A DNA stretch of 64,000 bases from JAFGRR01 sp964563855 (GCA_964563855.1 CAZLYU010000012.1:1-64000), one strand, 5' to 3'. Counted from the first letter of the stretch, positions 42,388 through 51,882 are shown. The notes: generated by a model from the letters alone, not told the origin. Made by a program: numbers and translations.

Positions 42388-43673
42388 GGGGCGTCCGCTG
42401 TGGTCGTCGGCGCTGGCTCGGTTTCCGCGTCATCGGCGGTCGGGTCAGCGTTTTTGAAGAGGGTCCACTCGTCGAGCACATTGCCGTGCAGATCGATCTG
42501 CTGGTAGCGCAACACACGGCTGGTGGCGGTTGCGTAGCCGAAGCTGTGCACGTCATCATTGATGGCGAGCAGATATTCGGGGGCTTGTTGTTCGCGTTCG
42601 TACAGAACATGCCCGCCGGCGCCGTTGATGACGTAGCGCACTGGTGAGGCGTCGACGATGGTTGGCGGTGGTGCGAGGTGCTGATAGTTGTGGTCGTGTC
42701 CGGCGAAGACCACGTCGACGCCGGTCTGCTCGAAGATGGGCACGAGCGTTCGTTTGATTGAGACGTTGTCTTGGTATTTTCCGGCGGTGTAGGGCGGGCG
42801 GTGCAGTAGTACGAAGCGCCAGATCGGCCCCGGCGCGCTGAGGACGTCGCGAAGCCAAGGGGCTTGCACGTCGGCCATTTCCTGCTCACTAACTTCGGTG
42901 TTCAGCGCCGCGATGCGCACGGGGCCATAATCGAGCCAGTAGTTGTCTTCGGCAGGGGCGCTGGGGGGGCCGTTCTCGGGCAGCACGAAGATGTCGCGAT
43001 AGGTGTCGACCGCGGGGAGGTCGTGATTGCCGATGCAGGGGAAGAGCGGAATGGTCTCGATGAGGTTGCGGTAGGGCCCGAAGAAGCGGTTTTTGTAGAG
43101 ATGTCGCTCGCCGTCGGGGTAGACCACGTCGCCGGTGTGGAGGATGAAGTCGAGCTTGCGGCTCTCATCGAGAAAGATGTCGAGCATCTGCTGAGCCAGC
43201 AGGTACTGTTCGCGGTGCGCCTTACCGCTGTCGCCGAACACGATGAAGCTGCAGGGACGATCGGCCGGGAGGTTGGTGAAAAACCGACTGCGTACAAGTG
43301 TGCGCCGTCCGATCGTGAGCAGATAGTCGTATTCGCGTCCCGGCTCCAGCCCGGAGATCTCGGCTTGGCCGCGGCGACCGTCGAAGTTGATCGGTACGGT
43401 CTCGAAGCGCTGGCCGTCGATGCTGACCGCGAGTTCGACGGCGGCGGGTCGCGAGGTCCACCACGAGAGCACGGCGCTGGTCTCGGTGGTGTTCTGCACG
43501 AACGGGCCCTCTTCGACCCAGATGGGCAGCACCCAGGCCGCGTACCAGGGAAACGTGACCGTTGCTGCGGTCAGTGCGACGACCGCGACGGCGCTTTTGC
43601 CAAGGTGCGCCGACCCCGCGGCGCGGGGGGGCGTTGGCGCGGCTTGTGAAACACTGACGGGGACGTCGCTCAT
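42384..43673 (-). CDS. Membrane-anchored metallophosphoesterase, purple acid phosphatase type
   Basis: 429 residues. A membrane helix (~28-50, AVAVVALTAATVTFPWYAAW) is followed by a fibronectin-like N-terminal domain as in purple acid phosphatases (VLSWWTSRPAAVELAVSIDG) and a calcineurin-like domain: FIVFGDSGK, FILHTGDVVYPDGE, FPCIGNHDLP, FVLLHRPPY and VVFAGHDHNYQHLAP. The five blocks give the full two-metal site. The ATG at 43673 is used, not the longer frame. Its stop overlaps the xylA start, so the two form an operon whose logic is not clear. Confidence 0.87.
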   Translation of the reverse strand: MSDVPVSVSQAAPTPPRAAGSAHLGKSAVAVVALTAATVTFPWYAAWVLPIWVEEGPFVQNTTETSAVLSWWTSRPAAVELAVSIDGQRFETVPINFDGRRGQAEISGLEPGREYDYLLTIGRRTLVRSRFFTNLPADRPCSFIVFGDSGKAHREQYLLAQQMLDIFLDESRKLDFILHTGDVVYPDGERHLYKNRFFGPYRNLIETIPLFPCIGNHDLPAVDTYRDIFVLPENGPPSAPAEDNYWLDYGPVRIAALNTEVSEQEMADVQAPWLRDVLSAPGPIWRFVLLHRPPYTAGKYQDNVSIKRTLVPIFEQTGVDVVFAGHDHNYQHLAPPPTIVDASPVRYVINGAGGHVLYEREQQAPEYLLAINDDVHSFGYATATSRVLRYQQIDLHGNVLDEWTLFKNADPTADDAETEPAPTTTADAP

Positions 43674-43746
43674 GTTCGTACTCAACTCGTCATACGCTGT
43701 GTTGCGCGGGCTGTGGTCTGCGTTACTTTCGTCCGCGAAACACCGC

Positions 43747-44850
43747 CTAGTCGGTTGCCTGGTTCTGTTCACGCCAGGTGCGAAACGCTCGCACGGCCGC
43801 CTGTCTGGTTTCGTTGTCGACGAAGCCTGCCTCGCGGTAGCGCTCTTCGCCGAACGTTACGAAGCCGAAGTCGGCCGGGTCGCGGTCGTGCAGGTTCAAC
43901 AGCGCAAGCAAGGCGGCGTCGCCGACCGTCTGGGTCACGGTGACCGCGGTCGTCTGGTCGGCATCGTTTGAATCGGAACGCGAGACGACGCGCGCGATGA
44001 GCACATGCTCGCTGGGCAGCAGCTCCTCGAGCAGTGCGGTCGATTTACCGTCATCCGCCGCGCCGAGCGCGGTGATCAGCGTGTTTAGCTGTAGATAGCG
44101 CCGGGGCCCGCTACGGGCGCGCTCGATCGCGATCAGCGCGCGCAGCACGGGAGCCGCGGGGGCATATGCGGCGTTGGCGAAGACCGCGACCATGCGATTG
44201 GCCTGATCGGCGAAGACGACGCCGTAGATGACGCGCTCGTCGGGCTGCAGCGCCTGGGGGTCGGCCAGTAATGCGAATCGCCACTGCAAGACTCGCAGGA
44301 GGTTACGCGCGGTGACTTCGTCACTGAGCTCGACGGCGGCGTCGAGCGCGGCGTTGACGACATCCATGTCTGAGTCGTTGACGAGCGCTGCGAGCAGCAC
44401 GCCGGCGGGGCCGTCGCTGGTGCGTTCGATCCGCGCGAGCGCGTCGCGTCGCACGGTGGGATCATCGGCGAACACCTCGCGCAGCAGTGCTGGACGTCTC
44501 AGGCGGAAGTCGTCGAGCAGTGCTTGATCGGGTTCGGGCAGCGTTGATCGCAAAATCTCGATGCGCAGGTCGGCGATCAGGGCCGTGATCAGCGCAGCCA
44601 CGCGGCGTTGCTCGACGGGCGGACGTTCGGTGAGCGGGCCGATGGCGTCTAGCAGTGGTTTCGTGAGGCGTCGGATCAGCTCGGCCTCGGCCGCGCCGCG
44701 TGGGTCTCGATCTTGGGCGACGCGGTCGACCAATTCGCGCAGGCGACCTGATTCACTGTCGGCTTCCGCCGCGAGCGCGGGCGTCGCCGCGATGTTGGCG
44801 GCGCACAGCATGCCGCCGAGGAGGACCGCGATCGTGTTCGCGCGGTTCAT
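43747..44850 (-). CDS. Exported helical-repeat (HEAT-like) protein
   Basis: 367 residues from an ATG sharing four bases (ATGA) with the stop of coaD. A signal peptide spans ~1-28 (cleavage near PALAAEA). The rest is almost all helical, with HEAT-like pairs such as RRDALARIERTSDGPAGVLL and NDSDMDVVNAALDAAVELSD. No catalytic motif is seen. A periplasmic scaffold or interaction protein is plausible, but this is only from composition. The longer frame upstream is a shadow of coaD. Confidence 0.7.
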   Translation of the reverse strand: MNRANTIAVLLGGMLCAANIAATPALAAEADSESGRLRELVDRVAQDRDPRGAAEAELIRRLTKPLLDAIGPLTERPPVEQRRVAALITALIADLRIEILRSTLPEPDQALLDDFRLRRPALLREVFADDPTVRRDALARIERTSDGPAGVLLAALVNDSDMDVVNAALDAAVELSDEVTARNLLRVLQWRFALLADPQALQPDERVIYGVVFADQANRMVAVFANAAYAPAAPVLRALIAIERARSGPRRYLQLNTLITALGAADDGKSTALLEELLPSEHVLIARVVSRSDSNDADQTTAVTVTQTVGDAALLALLNLHDRDPADFGFVTFGEERYREAGFVDNETRQAAVRAFRTWREQNQATD

Positions 44851-45359
44851 GCGTCGCGTCTCAGCTTGCTGGCGAGCGCGGCGACCACGTTCTCGGGCAC
44901 GAGGCGTTGAATCGGGGCCTGATTTTCGCCGCCGAGCTCGAAAATCTGTCGGATGTAGGTGCTGGAGGTGAGCACGTATTCGTCGCTGGTGAGGAGGAAG
45001 ATGGTCTCGATGCCGCCGATGAGGCGATTGACGTTGGCTTGGCGCAGTTCGTGGCTGAGATCGTTGACGTCGCGAATGCCGCGGATGACGACGCCGCCGC
45101 CCACTTCGCGCACGAAGTCGATCGTGAGGCTGTGATAGATTTTGACGCGTACGTTGGGTAGTGCTGCGAGGTGCGGCTGGATGAGGGCGAGGCGCTCTTC
45201 GAGTGTGAAGAGCTGGGCTTTGCCGGGATTTTGGCCGATACCCACGACCACTTCGTGGAACAGGTCCACGGCGCGGCGCAGGAGGTCGAGATGTCCGAAA
45301 GTGACCGGGTCGAACGATCCGGGATAAACCGCGGTTACCGCGTTCGCGGGCAGCGTCAT
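44847..45359 (-). CDS. coaD: Phosphopantetheine adenylyltransferase
   Basis: 170 residues; fourth step of coenzyme A synthesis. It has AVYPGSFDPVTFGHLDLLRR with the T/HxGH nucleotidyltransferase motif (TFGH), VVVGIGQNP, VVIRGIRDVNDLSHE and the ISST-like YVLTSSTYIRQI. It ends inside the start of the helical-repeat gene. Only 33 bases separate it from the stop of the upstream thpR gene, so thpR-coaD and the helical-repeat gene could share a transcript. Confidence 0.96.
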   Translation of the reverse strand: MTLPANAVTAVYPGSFDPVTFGHLDLLRRAVDLFHEVVVGIGQNPGKAQLFTLEERLALIQPHLAALPNVRVKIYHSLTIDFVREVGGGVVIRGIRDVNDLSHELRQANVNRLIGGIETIFLLTSDEYVLTSSTYIRQIFELGGENQAPIQRLVPENVVAALASKLRRDA

Positions 45360-45391
45360 GCGAGCTCAACTCCTCATGCGACAACGGCATG

Positions 45392-45994
45392 CTAACGCGG
45401 CGACGATCCGCCCGAAACGTCAGTCGGCGGCGAGGTTGGCAGTGCAGCCCGCTGCAGGGGCGTGTAGACCGCTCCATCCGCGGTGAGCCGGCTCTCGAAC
45501 AGGATCAGCTCGCGTACGGCGAAGGGCGTGGTCGCTGCTTCCGGCATGTCCTGCAGGATCTCGCTTCGTCGGCGTCGGCCGTGGTCGCCGCGAGCGCGAG
45601 CCACGGTCAGGTGGGGCGTGAACGGTCGCGGGTCGGGCGGGGCGCCGATGGTTGCGAGTGAGAGCGACAGGGCGTCGGCCAGTCGCGTGAGTACGCGATG
45701 TGGGTCGTGCACGGCGCGGTAGAGCACGCGCGGGGTACGCGTATTCGGAAAGGCGCCCCAGCCGGCGAGACTGACGTCGGCGGCCGGGATGCGCTCAGCG
45801 GCTGCGGCTAGTGCGTTTTCGACGACTCGCGATTGTGCAGCGTCGACATCGCCGAGAAAGCGGAGCGTGAGGTGAAGCTGTCCGGGACGGAAGCAGCGCA
45901 CGTCTGGATCGTCACGGTAAGCAGCGACGTGGTCGTCGAGTTCGCTGACGATCGCCGCGGTCGGTTCGATGGCGATGAAGAGCCGCTTCGTCAT
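45392..45994 (-). CDS. thpR: RNA 2',3'-cyclic phosphodiesterase (2H family)
   Basis: 200 residues; 2H phosphoesterases open 2',3'-cyclic phosphates. Both HxTx motifs are present: HLTLRF (about 42) and HLTVAR (about 134). The N-terminus MTKRLFIAIEP is typical. The ATG at 45994 is used; upstream frame sequence is Arg-rich and shadows the response regulator. It ends 33 bases before coaD begins and starts 15 bases after the FixJ-type regulator stops, so regulator, thpR, coaD and the helical-repeat gene may form one operon. Confidence 0.9.
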   Translation of the reverse strand: MTKRLFIAIEPTAAIVSELDDHVAAYRDDPDVRCFRPGQLHLTLRFLGDVDAAQSRVVENALAAAAERIPAADVSLAGWGAFPNTRTPRVLYRAVHDPHRVLTRLADALSLSLATIGAPPDPRPFTPHLTVARARGDHGRRRRSEILQDMPEAATTPFAVRELILFESRLTADGAVYTPLQRAALPTSPPTDVSGGSSPR

Positions 45995-46008
45995 CTTGGC
46001 GATGGCGC

Positions 46009-46617
46009 CTAGGTTGCGGCGGCGACTCTGCGCAGCAGATCGTGGATGTCTTCCGCGGCGAGCTTGGAAACGAGCGTCGTGCGGTATGACTCGATGGTCT
46101 TGGGACTCAGGTCGAGTGCGGCGGCGACGGTTTGCAAACTCTCGCCGGCGACGAGGCGGTCGAGCACGTCGCGCTCGCGGGCGTTGAGTGCGTCGAGTCG
46201 GCTGCGTGTTTCGGCGACCTCGGCTTCGGTATCGCGCTGCTCCTGGTCGCGATCGAGCGCTTCGTGGATCCGCTCGAGGAGTGTCCGGCTGTTGACCGGC
46301 TTGTTGACCACATCGACGGCGCCGGCTTCGAGAGCCGCGCGACACGGCGCCGAGCCGACGTCTTCGCAGAGCACGATCACCGGCAACCGGCAAGGTCCGC
46401 GCCGCAGTCCCGACTGAATCGCCGTCACTTCTTCGGCGGGCAGCCCAAGATCAATTAGGACGCAGCCGCGGGTCTGCTGGTCGCACGCGGCGAGGAACGG
46501 CGCCGCTGCGTCGAAGAAACGCACATCGAACCCGGCCTCGCGGACGAGTTCGCCAATGACGTCGCGAACACGAACGTCGGGCTCGATGACAAAGACGACG
46601 ACCGGGCTGAGTGTCAT
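46009..46617 (-). CDS. FixJ/NarL-type response regulator
   Basis: 202 residues. An N-terminal receiver has acceptor Asp in CVLIDLGLP, Thr/Ser replaced by VLCED, and Lys in VVNKPVN; the first acidic pair is degenerate (FVIEPDVRV). A C-terminal LuxR-type helix-turn-helix reads LNARERDVLDRLVAGESLQT and LDLSPKTIESYRTTLVSKL. No kinase adjoins. The ATG at 46617 is where the receiver begins; no good ribosome site is seen. Confidence 0.88.
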   Translation of the reverse strand: MTLSPVVVFVIEPDVRVRDVIGELVREAGFDVRFFDAAAPFLAACDQQTRGCVLIDLGLPAEEVTAIQSGLRRGPCRLPVIVLCEDVGSAPCRAALEAGAVDVVNKPVNSRTLLERIHEALDRDQEQRDTEAEVAETRSRLDALNARERDVLDRLVAGESLQTVAAALDLSPKTIESYRTTLVSKLAAEDIHDLLRRVAAAT

Positions 46618-46740
46618 GGATGCGCCCTGTGCTCCCCGCTGCGGCCCGCAACGGGTTCGGGTCCAACGCCGAGGCGTCGGAACGGCTCGACGACCGAGCA
46701 TAACGGATGGGCGGATTAGCCGCGATCAGCCGCGGCCGGC

Positions 46741-47487
46741 TTACTTGGCCTTGCCCTGGGCGGCGACGGCGCTCATGGCCGCCTGAATCTTCTCCTGATC
46801 GCCGAGATAGAAGTGCTTGAGGGGCTTCAGATCGGCGTCAAGCTCGTAGACCAGCGGCACGCCGGTTGGGATGTTCAGCCCGACGATCTCGGCTTCGCTG
46901 ATGTTGTCGAGGTATTTCACGAGGGCCCGCAGGCTGTTGCCGTGCGCGGCGATGATGACCCGTCGGCCGTCTTTGATGAGCGGGGCGATCGTATCGGTCC
47001 AGAGGGGCAAGAATCGCTCGACGGTGTCTTTGAGACACTCGGTGACGGGCAACTGGTCGCGGCTGATGTCGGCGTAACGGCGATCGTGGCCGGGGTAGCG
47101 CTCGTCGCTGGGCTCGAGTTCGGGGGGCGGGGTGTCGTAGCTGCGGCGCCAGATCTTCACCTGCTCGTCGCCGTATTTGGCTGCGGTTTCGGCCTTGTTG
47201 AGCCCCTGGAGGGCGCCGTAGTGGCGTTCGTTGAGGCGCCAATCGCGGATGACGGGGAGCCACATGCGGTCCATCTCGTCGAGCGCGATCCAGAGGGTGC
47301 GGATGGCGCGTTTGAGGACGGAGGTGTAGGCGACGTCGAAGTCGTAGCCGCCTTCGCGGAGCAAGCGGCCGGCTTCGCGGGCTTCGGCGCGGCCCTGGTC
47401 GGTAAGGTCCACGTCGGTCCAACCGGTGAAGAGATTGGCCTTATTCCATTCGCTCTCTCCATGTCGGACGAGGACGAGCTTGTGCAT
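46741..47487 (-). CDS. gpmA: 2,3-bisphosphoglycerate-dependent phosphoglycerate mutase
   Basis: 248 residues, the family length. LVLVRHGESEWNKANLFTGW holds the phosphorylated His (about 9), followed by TSVLKRAIRT, LNERHYGALQGLNK, the second catalytic His in VIIAAHGNSLRALVKYLD, and IPTGVPLVYEL. The ATG at 47487 has GGAG eight bases upstream. The long frame continuing upstream is a shadow of the opposite-strand lipoprotein gene. Confidence 0.96.
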   Translation of the reverse strand: MHKLVLVRHGESEWNKANLFTGWTDVDLTDQGRAEAREAGRLLREGGYDFDVAYTSVLKRAIRTLWIALDEMDRMWLPVIRDWRLNERHYGALQGLNKAETAAKYGDEQVKIWRRSYDTPPPELEPSDERYPGHDRRYADISRDQLPVTECLKDTVERFLPLWTDTIAPLIKDGRRVIIAAHGNSLRALVKYLDNISEAEIVGLNIPTGVPLVYELDADLKPLKHFYLGDQEKIQAAMSAVAAQGKAK

Positions 47488-47814
47488 GCCTGAGGCTCCA
47501 TCGGAGTGATGTTTATGGGCTTTCAGAGCGCAACGTAGAGCGCCAGCGCTGCGCGGGGCAAGCGTCGGGGGGTGGAATGCGTTGACCGAAAACTCGTCGT
47601 TTGCGGGCCGGCGGTCGGAATTGAAGAGTTCTGTTTGGAGCGACCCGCGCCCCGTCTGCGTGCAGACCGGGTGTGGGCTATTGCGCGCGGGGACGACGTT
47701 GGTTTGACCGGCGTCGATGAGGACCCTCCGCGCGAAGACGGGGTCTGGACACCCGGGGAGTTCCGGGTTGCGGCCAGCGACCGCGCGGCAGTTGATCGAA
47801 AGGTGGTTATCGGG
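47488..47814. other. Divergent intergenic region, gpmA / DUF4838 gene
   Basis: 327 bases. An open frame in phase with the downstream gene runs back to 47572 but its residues are Arg/Val-rich without a signal peptide, so it is treated as non-coding. AT-richer TTGTAATGATTGAGC near 47825 may belong to the next gene's start region. No RNA or terminator was recognised. Confidence 0.4.
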
Positions 47815-50763
47815 ATGCCTCAGCTTGTAATGATTGAGCGATTGACCTGGAAGCCTAATATAGGACGGCTCCCGAGATCCTCCATGTTGCTGGTGTGCAT
47901 CCTGACTTTCGCGCTTGGCGGTTGCCCCGAGGGCGGCGATACGGCGACCTTCAATGCCGGGGGTCCGCGCGCTGCCGACGGTACGCCGCTCGGCGACTTT
48001 GCGTACGCGCCGAATACGCCGGGGGCGCCTGCCGGGGGGCGGTCGCCGCTGCCGGGGCTGGGAGACTTCCCGAGCGTCGACGGGAGCGGCCTGCCGGGCT
48101 TTTATGTTGGCGGCCCGGGCGGAGAGGACGTTGGGGGTGTCCCGGATGCGCCTGGGACGCCTGTCGAGGCGCCGCCCGCTCCTGCTCCTGAGCCGGGACC
48201 GACGGCTCCGGGCGATGGGGGGGACGCGACTCCGGCCGCCGACGAGCCGGTGACTGAGGTCCCGCCAGGGTCCGAGCCGACGCCGACGCCGGAACCGGCT
48301 CCGATTCCGGAACCTGAGCCCGCTCCTGCACCCCAACCCGCGCCGGAGACGCAGCCGCCGGTTGAAGAGCCGCCTCCACCGCCGCCGGAGCCTGAGCCGA
48401 CGGTTCAGCTTTGGGCCGGCGATGTGACGATCGTTTACCCGGCCGGAATCGGGTGGCGGGAGCGCTGGCAAAGAGACGCGGCGACGTTGATGCGGAGCTA
48501 TCTGTCGGCCGCGCTTCCCGGGCAGCAGGTCGCACTGAGCACGAGCCCTGTCGCCGGAACGTACAACATCGGCGTGGGGCAGCCGGGCTGGGTGAACGCG
48601 GATGTGTTGGCCGGTCTGGATCTGGCGACGCTCGGTCGCGACGGATTCACGATTCACCCGATCTCAGACGAATCGTGCGTGATCCTCGGAACTCATCCGT
48701 ACGGCGTGGAGTTCGGCGTCTATCACTACCTCGAACAACTGGTCGGCGTGCACTGGCTCTACCCCGGGCCGGATGGCGAGGACGTTCCGCTGCTCAGCGA
48801 CTTTCCGACGCCGATCGAGACCATCCGCGAAGTTCCGGCGTTCAAGACGCGTCATCTGACCGAGTTCACGGGTCGCCCCGATTTGCAGTTCTGGGCGCGT
48901 TGCAACCGCATGGAGCAAGTCACGCGCTCTGAGCACGGGATGTATTGGCATTTCCCGCCCAGCAAGTACGCGGCGACTCATCCCGAGTTTTACGCCATTG
49001 CTCCGCCGGCAAGTGACAGTCAGCTTGATTGGCAGCTCAATTTCGCCGCTGCGGGGCTCGTTGATGCAGCAGTTGACGAGATGCTGTACTGGTTTTCGTC
49101 GCGCGGTATGTCGACGGTGTCGCTGGGGATTAACGACAGTAAGAAGTTTGAACCCGCCCAGTTGTCGACCGAGTTGAACTTTTTGGGTCAGCAGCAGGTT
49201 TCAAACCATTACTACCCGTGGGTGAATGATGTCGTGAACGCGACGCTCGCGCAGTTGGCGATGACGGACGACCCCAATCGGTACTCGTTCTCGATACTGG
49301 CTTACAACAACGCCGCCGAGCCGCCGACCGACCCGACGTTCCGTTTGCACCCCCAAGTCACGTGCTGGGTGCTCTACGACATCAATTTCTGGGCTGAAGA
49401 AGCCGGGCGAGATCATCTGCAGCAGTGGACGGTGCGCTGGCTCAATCGCGCCGCGCGGGTGGGTTGGTCTGACTATCAGTGGGGCAGTCCGTTTTGTGCG
49501 CCGCGTCTTTATCCTGAGATGACCGCTGAGGCATTGCGGTGGGCGTACAGTCAAGGCGTCGAGGAATACAAGACTGAGTTTTACCCCATGTGGGGAGAAG
49601 GTCCGAAGGGTTGGGTTCTGCTCCAATTGCTATGGGATCCTCAGGCGGATCCGGATGCCTTGATGGCGGAGTGGTGTGAACGTGCGGTGGGCCCCGCAGC
49701 GGCCGAAGACCTGCTCGCGTATTACGCGTTCTGGGAGTCGTTCTGGACGCAGGCCGTGGTGGGTGGTTCGTGGTGGAAGGGCGATAGCGGCCACTACGTT
49801 TCGCATGTTTTGCCCGGCTATCTGGATCATTTGTCCGACGACGATGTCGCTACGTTGCGCGTGCTGATGGATGGTGTGGTCGCGAAGGCCGACACGCCGG
49901 TGCGACAGCGCCGCGCCGCGATGCTCGCGCGGTTTTGGGATTACTACGAAGCGACGGCGCTGGCCTATCGCGCGAAGTTCGCCTACGAGGTCTATCCAAC
50001 CGGTTCTGAGGCGGAGGCGTTGCTCGCACTCGATGACGCCGTGTCGCGCCTCGTGTACGCGGAAGAGCGGCACGTCATCCTTGCCGAGCTGGCCGCCGAC
50101 CCGGCGACGGCGCACTTCGTCGATCTCGACGACGGCTTTATGCAGTGGTTGCGCGGCGACGACTGGGGCGTCGAAAACTTCTGGCGACTTTACGACTGGG
50201 CGCTGCAGAGCCAGGCGGTGGTCGACGCCATCGAGGCGCTCCAAACGCACCCCGGCTCGCGGGTCGCCTACGAAGCGCAGAAGATGTTTACGCTGCTGCA
50301 GGCGGCCTCCCCTGGTACGCTCGTGTCGATCGACGAATCGTTCGAGGTTGACGGGACGTGGTTCGAGTATCGCCCCGGCGGCACGCAGATCGATGTGGTG
50401 ACCGCGCCTGTCTTGAGCGGCTCGCGAGCGATGCGGTTCTTCGGCGTCTCGTCGGCCAATGAGGCGTGCGAAGTCGGGCAGACGCTGTATCTCCCGCCGG
50501 GCAACTACATCCTTGTCGCCAATGCGCAGGCCAGTGCGCCGTTGGGTCCGAACGATGAAGCCCTGCTCAAGTTCTTCGTCGACGACGTGCGCTACGCGCG
50601 TTGGTTCAAGCCGGCCGTCGGCGCCTGGACGGAGACGGTTTACCCATTCACGATCGCCGATCACGGACAGACTTCATCGGAGGTGGCCATCGTCGTGGGC
50701 AGTCGAACGACGGCGGCAGCGATCTACTTTGATGACGTCGGGCTCTATCGATTGTTTGACTAA
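47815..50763 (+). CDS. Large DUF4838-type lipoprotein with Pro-rich linker
   Basis: 982 residues from 47815; starts at 47833 or 47884 are possible. The hydrophobic segment MLLVCILTFALGGC ends in a lipobox. A Gly/Pro-rich region and then a Pro-Glu-rich linker (roughly residues 55-200) extend from the membrane. The core (~200-750) resembles DUF4838 and the N-terminal alpha-glucuronidase fold: DGFTIHPISDESCVILGTHP, YGVEFGVYHYLEQLVGVHWL, YPGPDGEDVPL, MYWHFPPSKYAATHPEFYAI. The C-terminal ~150 residues look like a beta-sandwich carbohydrate-binding module. A role in surface glycan breakdown is likely; the substrate is unknown. Confidence 0.8.
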   Translation: MPQLVMIERLTWKPNIGRLPRSSMLLVCILTFALGGCPEGGDTATFNAGGPRAADGTPLGDFAYAPNTPGAPAGGRSPLPGLGDFPSVDGSGLPGFYVGGPGGEDVGGVPDAPGTPVEAPPAPAPEPGPTAPGDGGDATPAADEPVTEVPPGSEPTPTPEPAPIPEPEPAPAPQPAPETQPPVEEPPPPPPEPEPTVQLWAGDVTIVYPAGIGWRERWQRDAATLMRSYLSAALPGQQVALSTSPVAGTYNIGVGQPGWVNADVLAGLDLATLGRDGFTIHPISDESCVILGTHPYGVEFGVYHYLEQLVGVHWLYPGPDGEDVPLLSDFPTPIETIREVPAFKTRHLTEFTGRPDLQFWARCNRMEQVTRSEHGMYWHFPPSKYAATHPEFYAIAPPASDSQLDWQLNFAAAGLVDAAVDEMLYWFSSRGMSTVSLGINDSKKFEPAQLSTELNFLGQQQVSNHYYPWVNDVVNATLAQLAMTDDPNRYSFSILAYNNAAEPPTDPTFRLHPQVTCWVLYDINFWAEEAGRDHLQQWTVRWLNRAARVGWSDYQWGSPFCAPRLYPEMTAEALRWAYSQGVEEYKTEFYPMWGEGPKGWVLLQLLWDPQADPDALMAEWCERAVGPAAAEDLLAYYAFWESFWTQAVVGGSWWKGDSGHYVSHVLPGYLDHLSDDDVATLRVLMDGVVAKADTPVRQRRAAMLARFWDYYEATALAYRAKFAYEVYPTGSEAEALLALDDAVSRLVYAEERHVILAELAADPATAHFVDLDDGFMQWLRGDDWGVENFWRLYDWALQSQAVVDAIEALQTHPGSRVAYEAQKMFTLLQAASPGTLVSIDESFEVDGTWFEYRPGGTQIDVVTAPVLSGSRAMRFFGVSSANEACEVGQTLYLPPGNYILVANAQASAPLGPNDEALLKFFVDDVRYARWFKPAVGAWTETVYPFTIADHGQTSSEVAIVVGSRTTAAAIYFDDVGLYRLFD

Positions 50764-50835
50764 GCTGTGATTGACGGCGCGTGCGGCCCACAGCCCGCGC
50801 GCCGTTCTCACGCGACGTGACGCTTCAGCCAAATG

Positions 50836-51159
50836 TCACGTATTCGCCAACGGAGCGAACTCGGGAAAGTAGCTATCCATGCCGGCGATCGACGTCGGCG
50901 GAATGTAATCGCACGTCGCCTCGAACCGTCGCCATAGGTCAGCGATGCGCGGGTTGCTGTGCGCCGCCTCGATCGCTGCGGCCGACTTCCATTCGAATAC
51001 CTCGATGACCGCGCCATCGGCCGCAACCATCACGATCGGCCGGCGGTCGGTCACCAACCCCTCCGTGGCGAGAATGCCGTAGTGATCGCGCACCACAGCG
51101 TGCAATGCGTCGGTCTGGCCCGGCTTCGGGCGAAAGCAGGCGATGACGATCCGTCCCAT
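50836..51159 (-). CDS. Dimeric alpha-beta barrel (ABM-like) protein
   Basis: 107 residues from an ATG with GGAGG eight bases upstream. The pattern MGRIVIACFRPKPGQTDALH, IVMVAADGAVIEVFEWKS, IEAAHSNPRIADLWRRFEAT fits the ferredoxin-like antibiotic-biosynthesis-monooxygenase (ABM) superfamily, where small homodimers act as monooxygenases or have unknown roles. No cofactor residues can be pointed to. It is convergent with the DUF4838 gene. Confidence 0.68.
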   Translation of the reverse strand: MGRIVIACFRPKPGQTDALHAVVRDHYGILATEGLVTDRRPIVMVAADGAVIEVFEWKSAAAIEAAHSNPRIADLWRRFEATCDYIPPTSIAGMDSYFPEFAPLANT

Positions 51160-51309
51160 TGAGGCGTCCTCCACCGTACGGCCGTAGGGATGTTTCCACG
51201 ACGAGGCCCAACGTCGCGTCAGCGTATTTTGTCTGACGTGGCGGGCGTGACTCGGTTGCGACAGCTCCGCGTGTCGCGCTGCTCCAACGCCGACGCGTCA
51301 TGCGCCAGT

Positions 51310-51882
51310 CTAGCCCGCGCTGCGCAGCAGCCACAAAAACTCCCGATTGCCGCCATGCCCGCGCAGCGGACTCTCAAGCTCCGCGACGATCTCGAGCATC
51401 AGGTCGGCGGCGTCGTCGCGGCACAGCGTCAGCGTCTCGGGCAGCGCGTCGTCGGGCAAGACTCCGCCGCGCAGTTGCGACTTCGGCGCCTCGTATTGCG
51501 GCTTGATGAGCGAGATCAGCAATCCTTCGCGCGTGAGACAGCGCTGCGCCGCCGGCAGAATCAGCCGCTGCGGCGTCCAGCCGACGTCGATCGTCGCGAG
51601 CTGACACGGTTCCGGCGTGACATAGTTGAGGGCGTTGGTCCGCTCGCAAACGTGCACGCGCGGGTCATCGCGCAGTTGCTTCGCGAGCACGCCTGCCCCC
51701 GGGTCGACCGCATAGACGCGCGCCGCGCCGTGCTGCAACAGACAGTCGACGAATCCGCCGGTATGGCTGCCCAGATCAACGCATGTCCACCCCGCGGGAT
51801 CGATCTCGAACGTCGCGAGCGCCGCGGCGAGTTTCTCACCGCTGCGGCTGACGTAGCGCCAGGGTGTGGAGCGATCGGGCAT
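51310..51882 (-). CDS. TlyA/FtsJ-like methyltransferase without S4 domain
   Basis: 190 residues. TlyA (about 270 residues) has an N-terminal S4 RNA-binding domain plus an FtsJ-type methyltransferase for 2'-O-methylation of rRNA. Here only the catalytic part exists: RYVSRSGEKLAAAL (the TlyA junction), SAM motif VDLGSHTGGFVDCLLQHGA, VYAVDPGAGVLAKQL, ATIDVGWTPQRLILPAA and ISLIKPQYEAPKSQL with the catalytic Lys region. SHTGG replaces the usual SSTGG. The ATG at 51882 is used; an upstream frame lies in the start of the next gene. Confidence 0.8.
   Translation of the reverse strand: MPDRSTPWRYVSRSGEKLAAALATFEIDPAGWTCVDLGSHTGGFVDCLLQHGAARVYAVDPGAGVLAKQLRDDPRVHVCERTNALNYVTPEPCQLATIDVGWTPQRLILPAAQRCLTREGLLISLIKPQYEAPKSQLRGGVLPDDALPETLTLCRDDAADLMLEIVAELESPLRGHGGNREFLWLLRSAG

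Noticed and set aside
45392..46393. Longer thpR reading frame
   Set aside because: The added N-terminus is Arg-rich and overlaps the FixJ-type regulator; homology starts at MTKRLFIAIEP.
47572..47814. N-terminal extension of the DUF4838 gene
   Set aside because: It would place the lipobox about 115 residues from the N-terminus; no ribosome site or signal-like sequence is present there.
47488..48657. Long minus-strand frame joined to gpmA
   Set aside because: Family sequence starts at 47487 with a good ribosome site; the rest lies opposite the lipoprotein gene.
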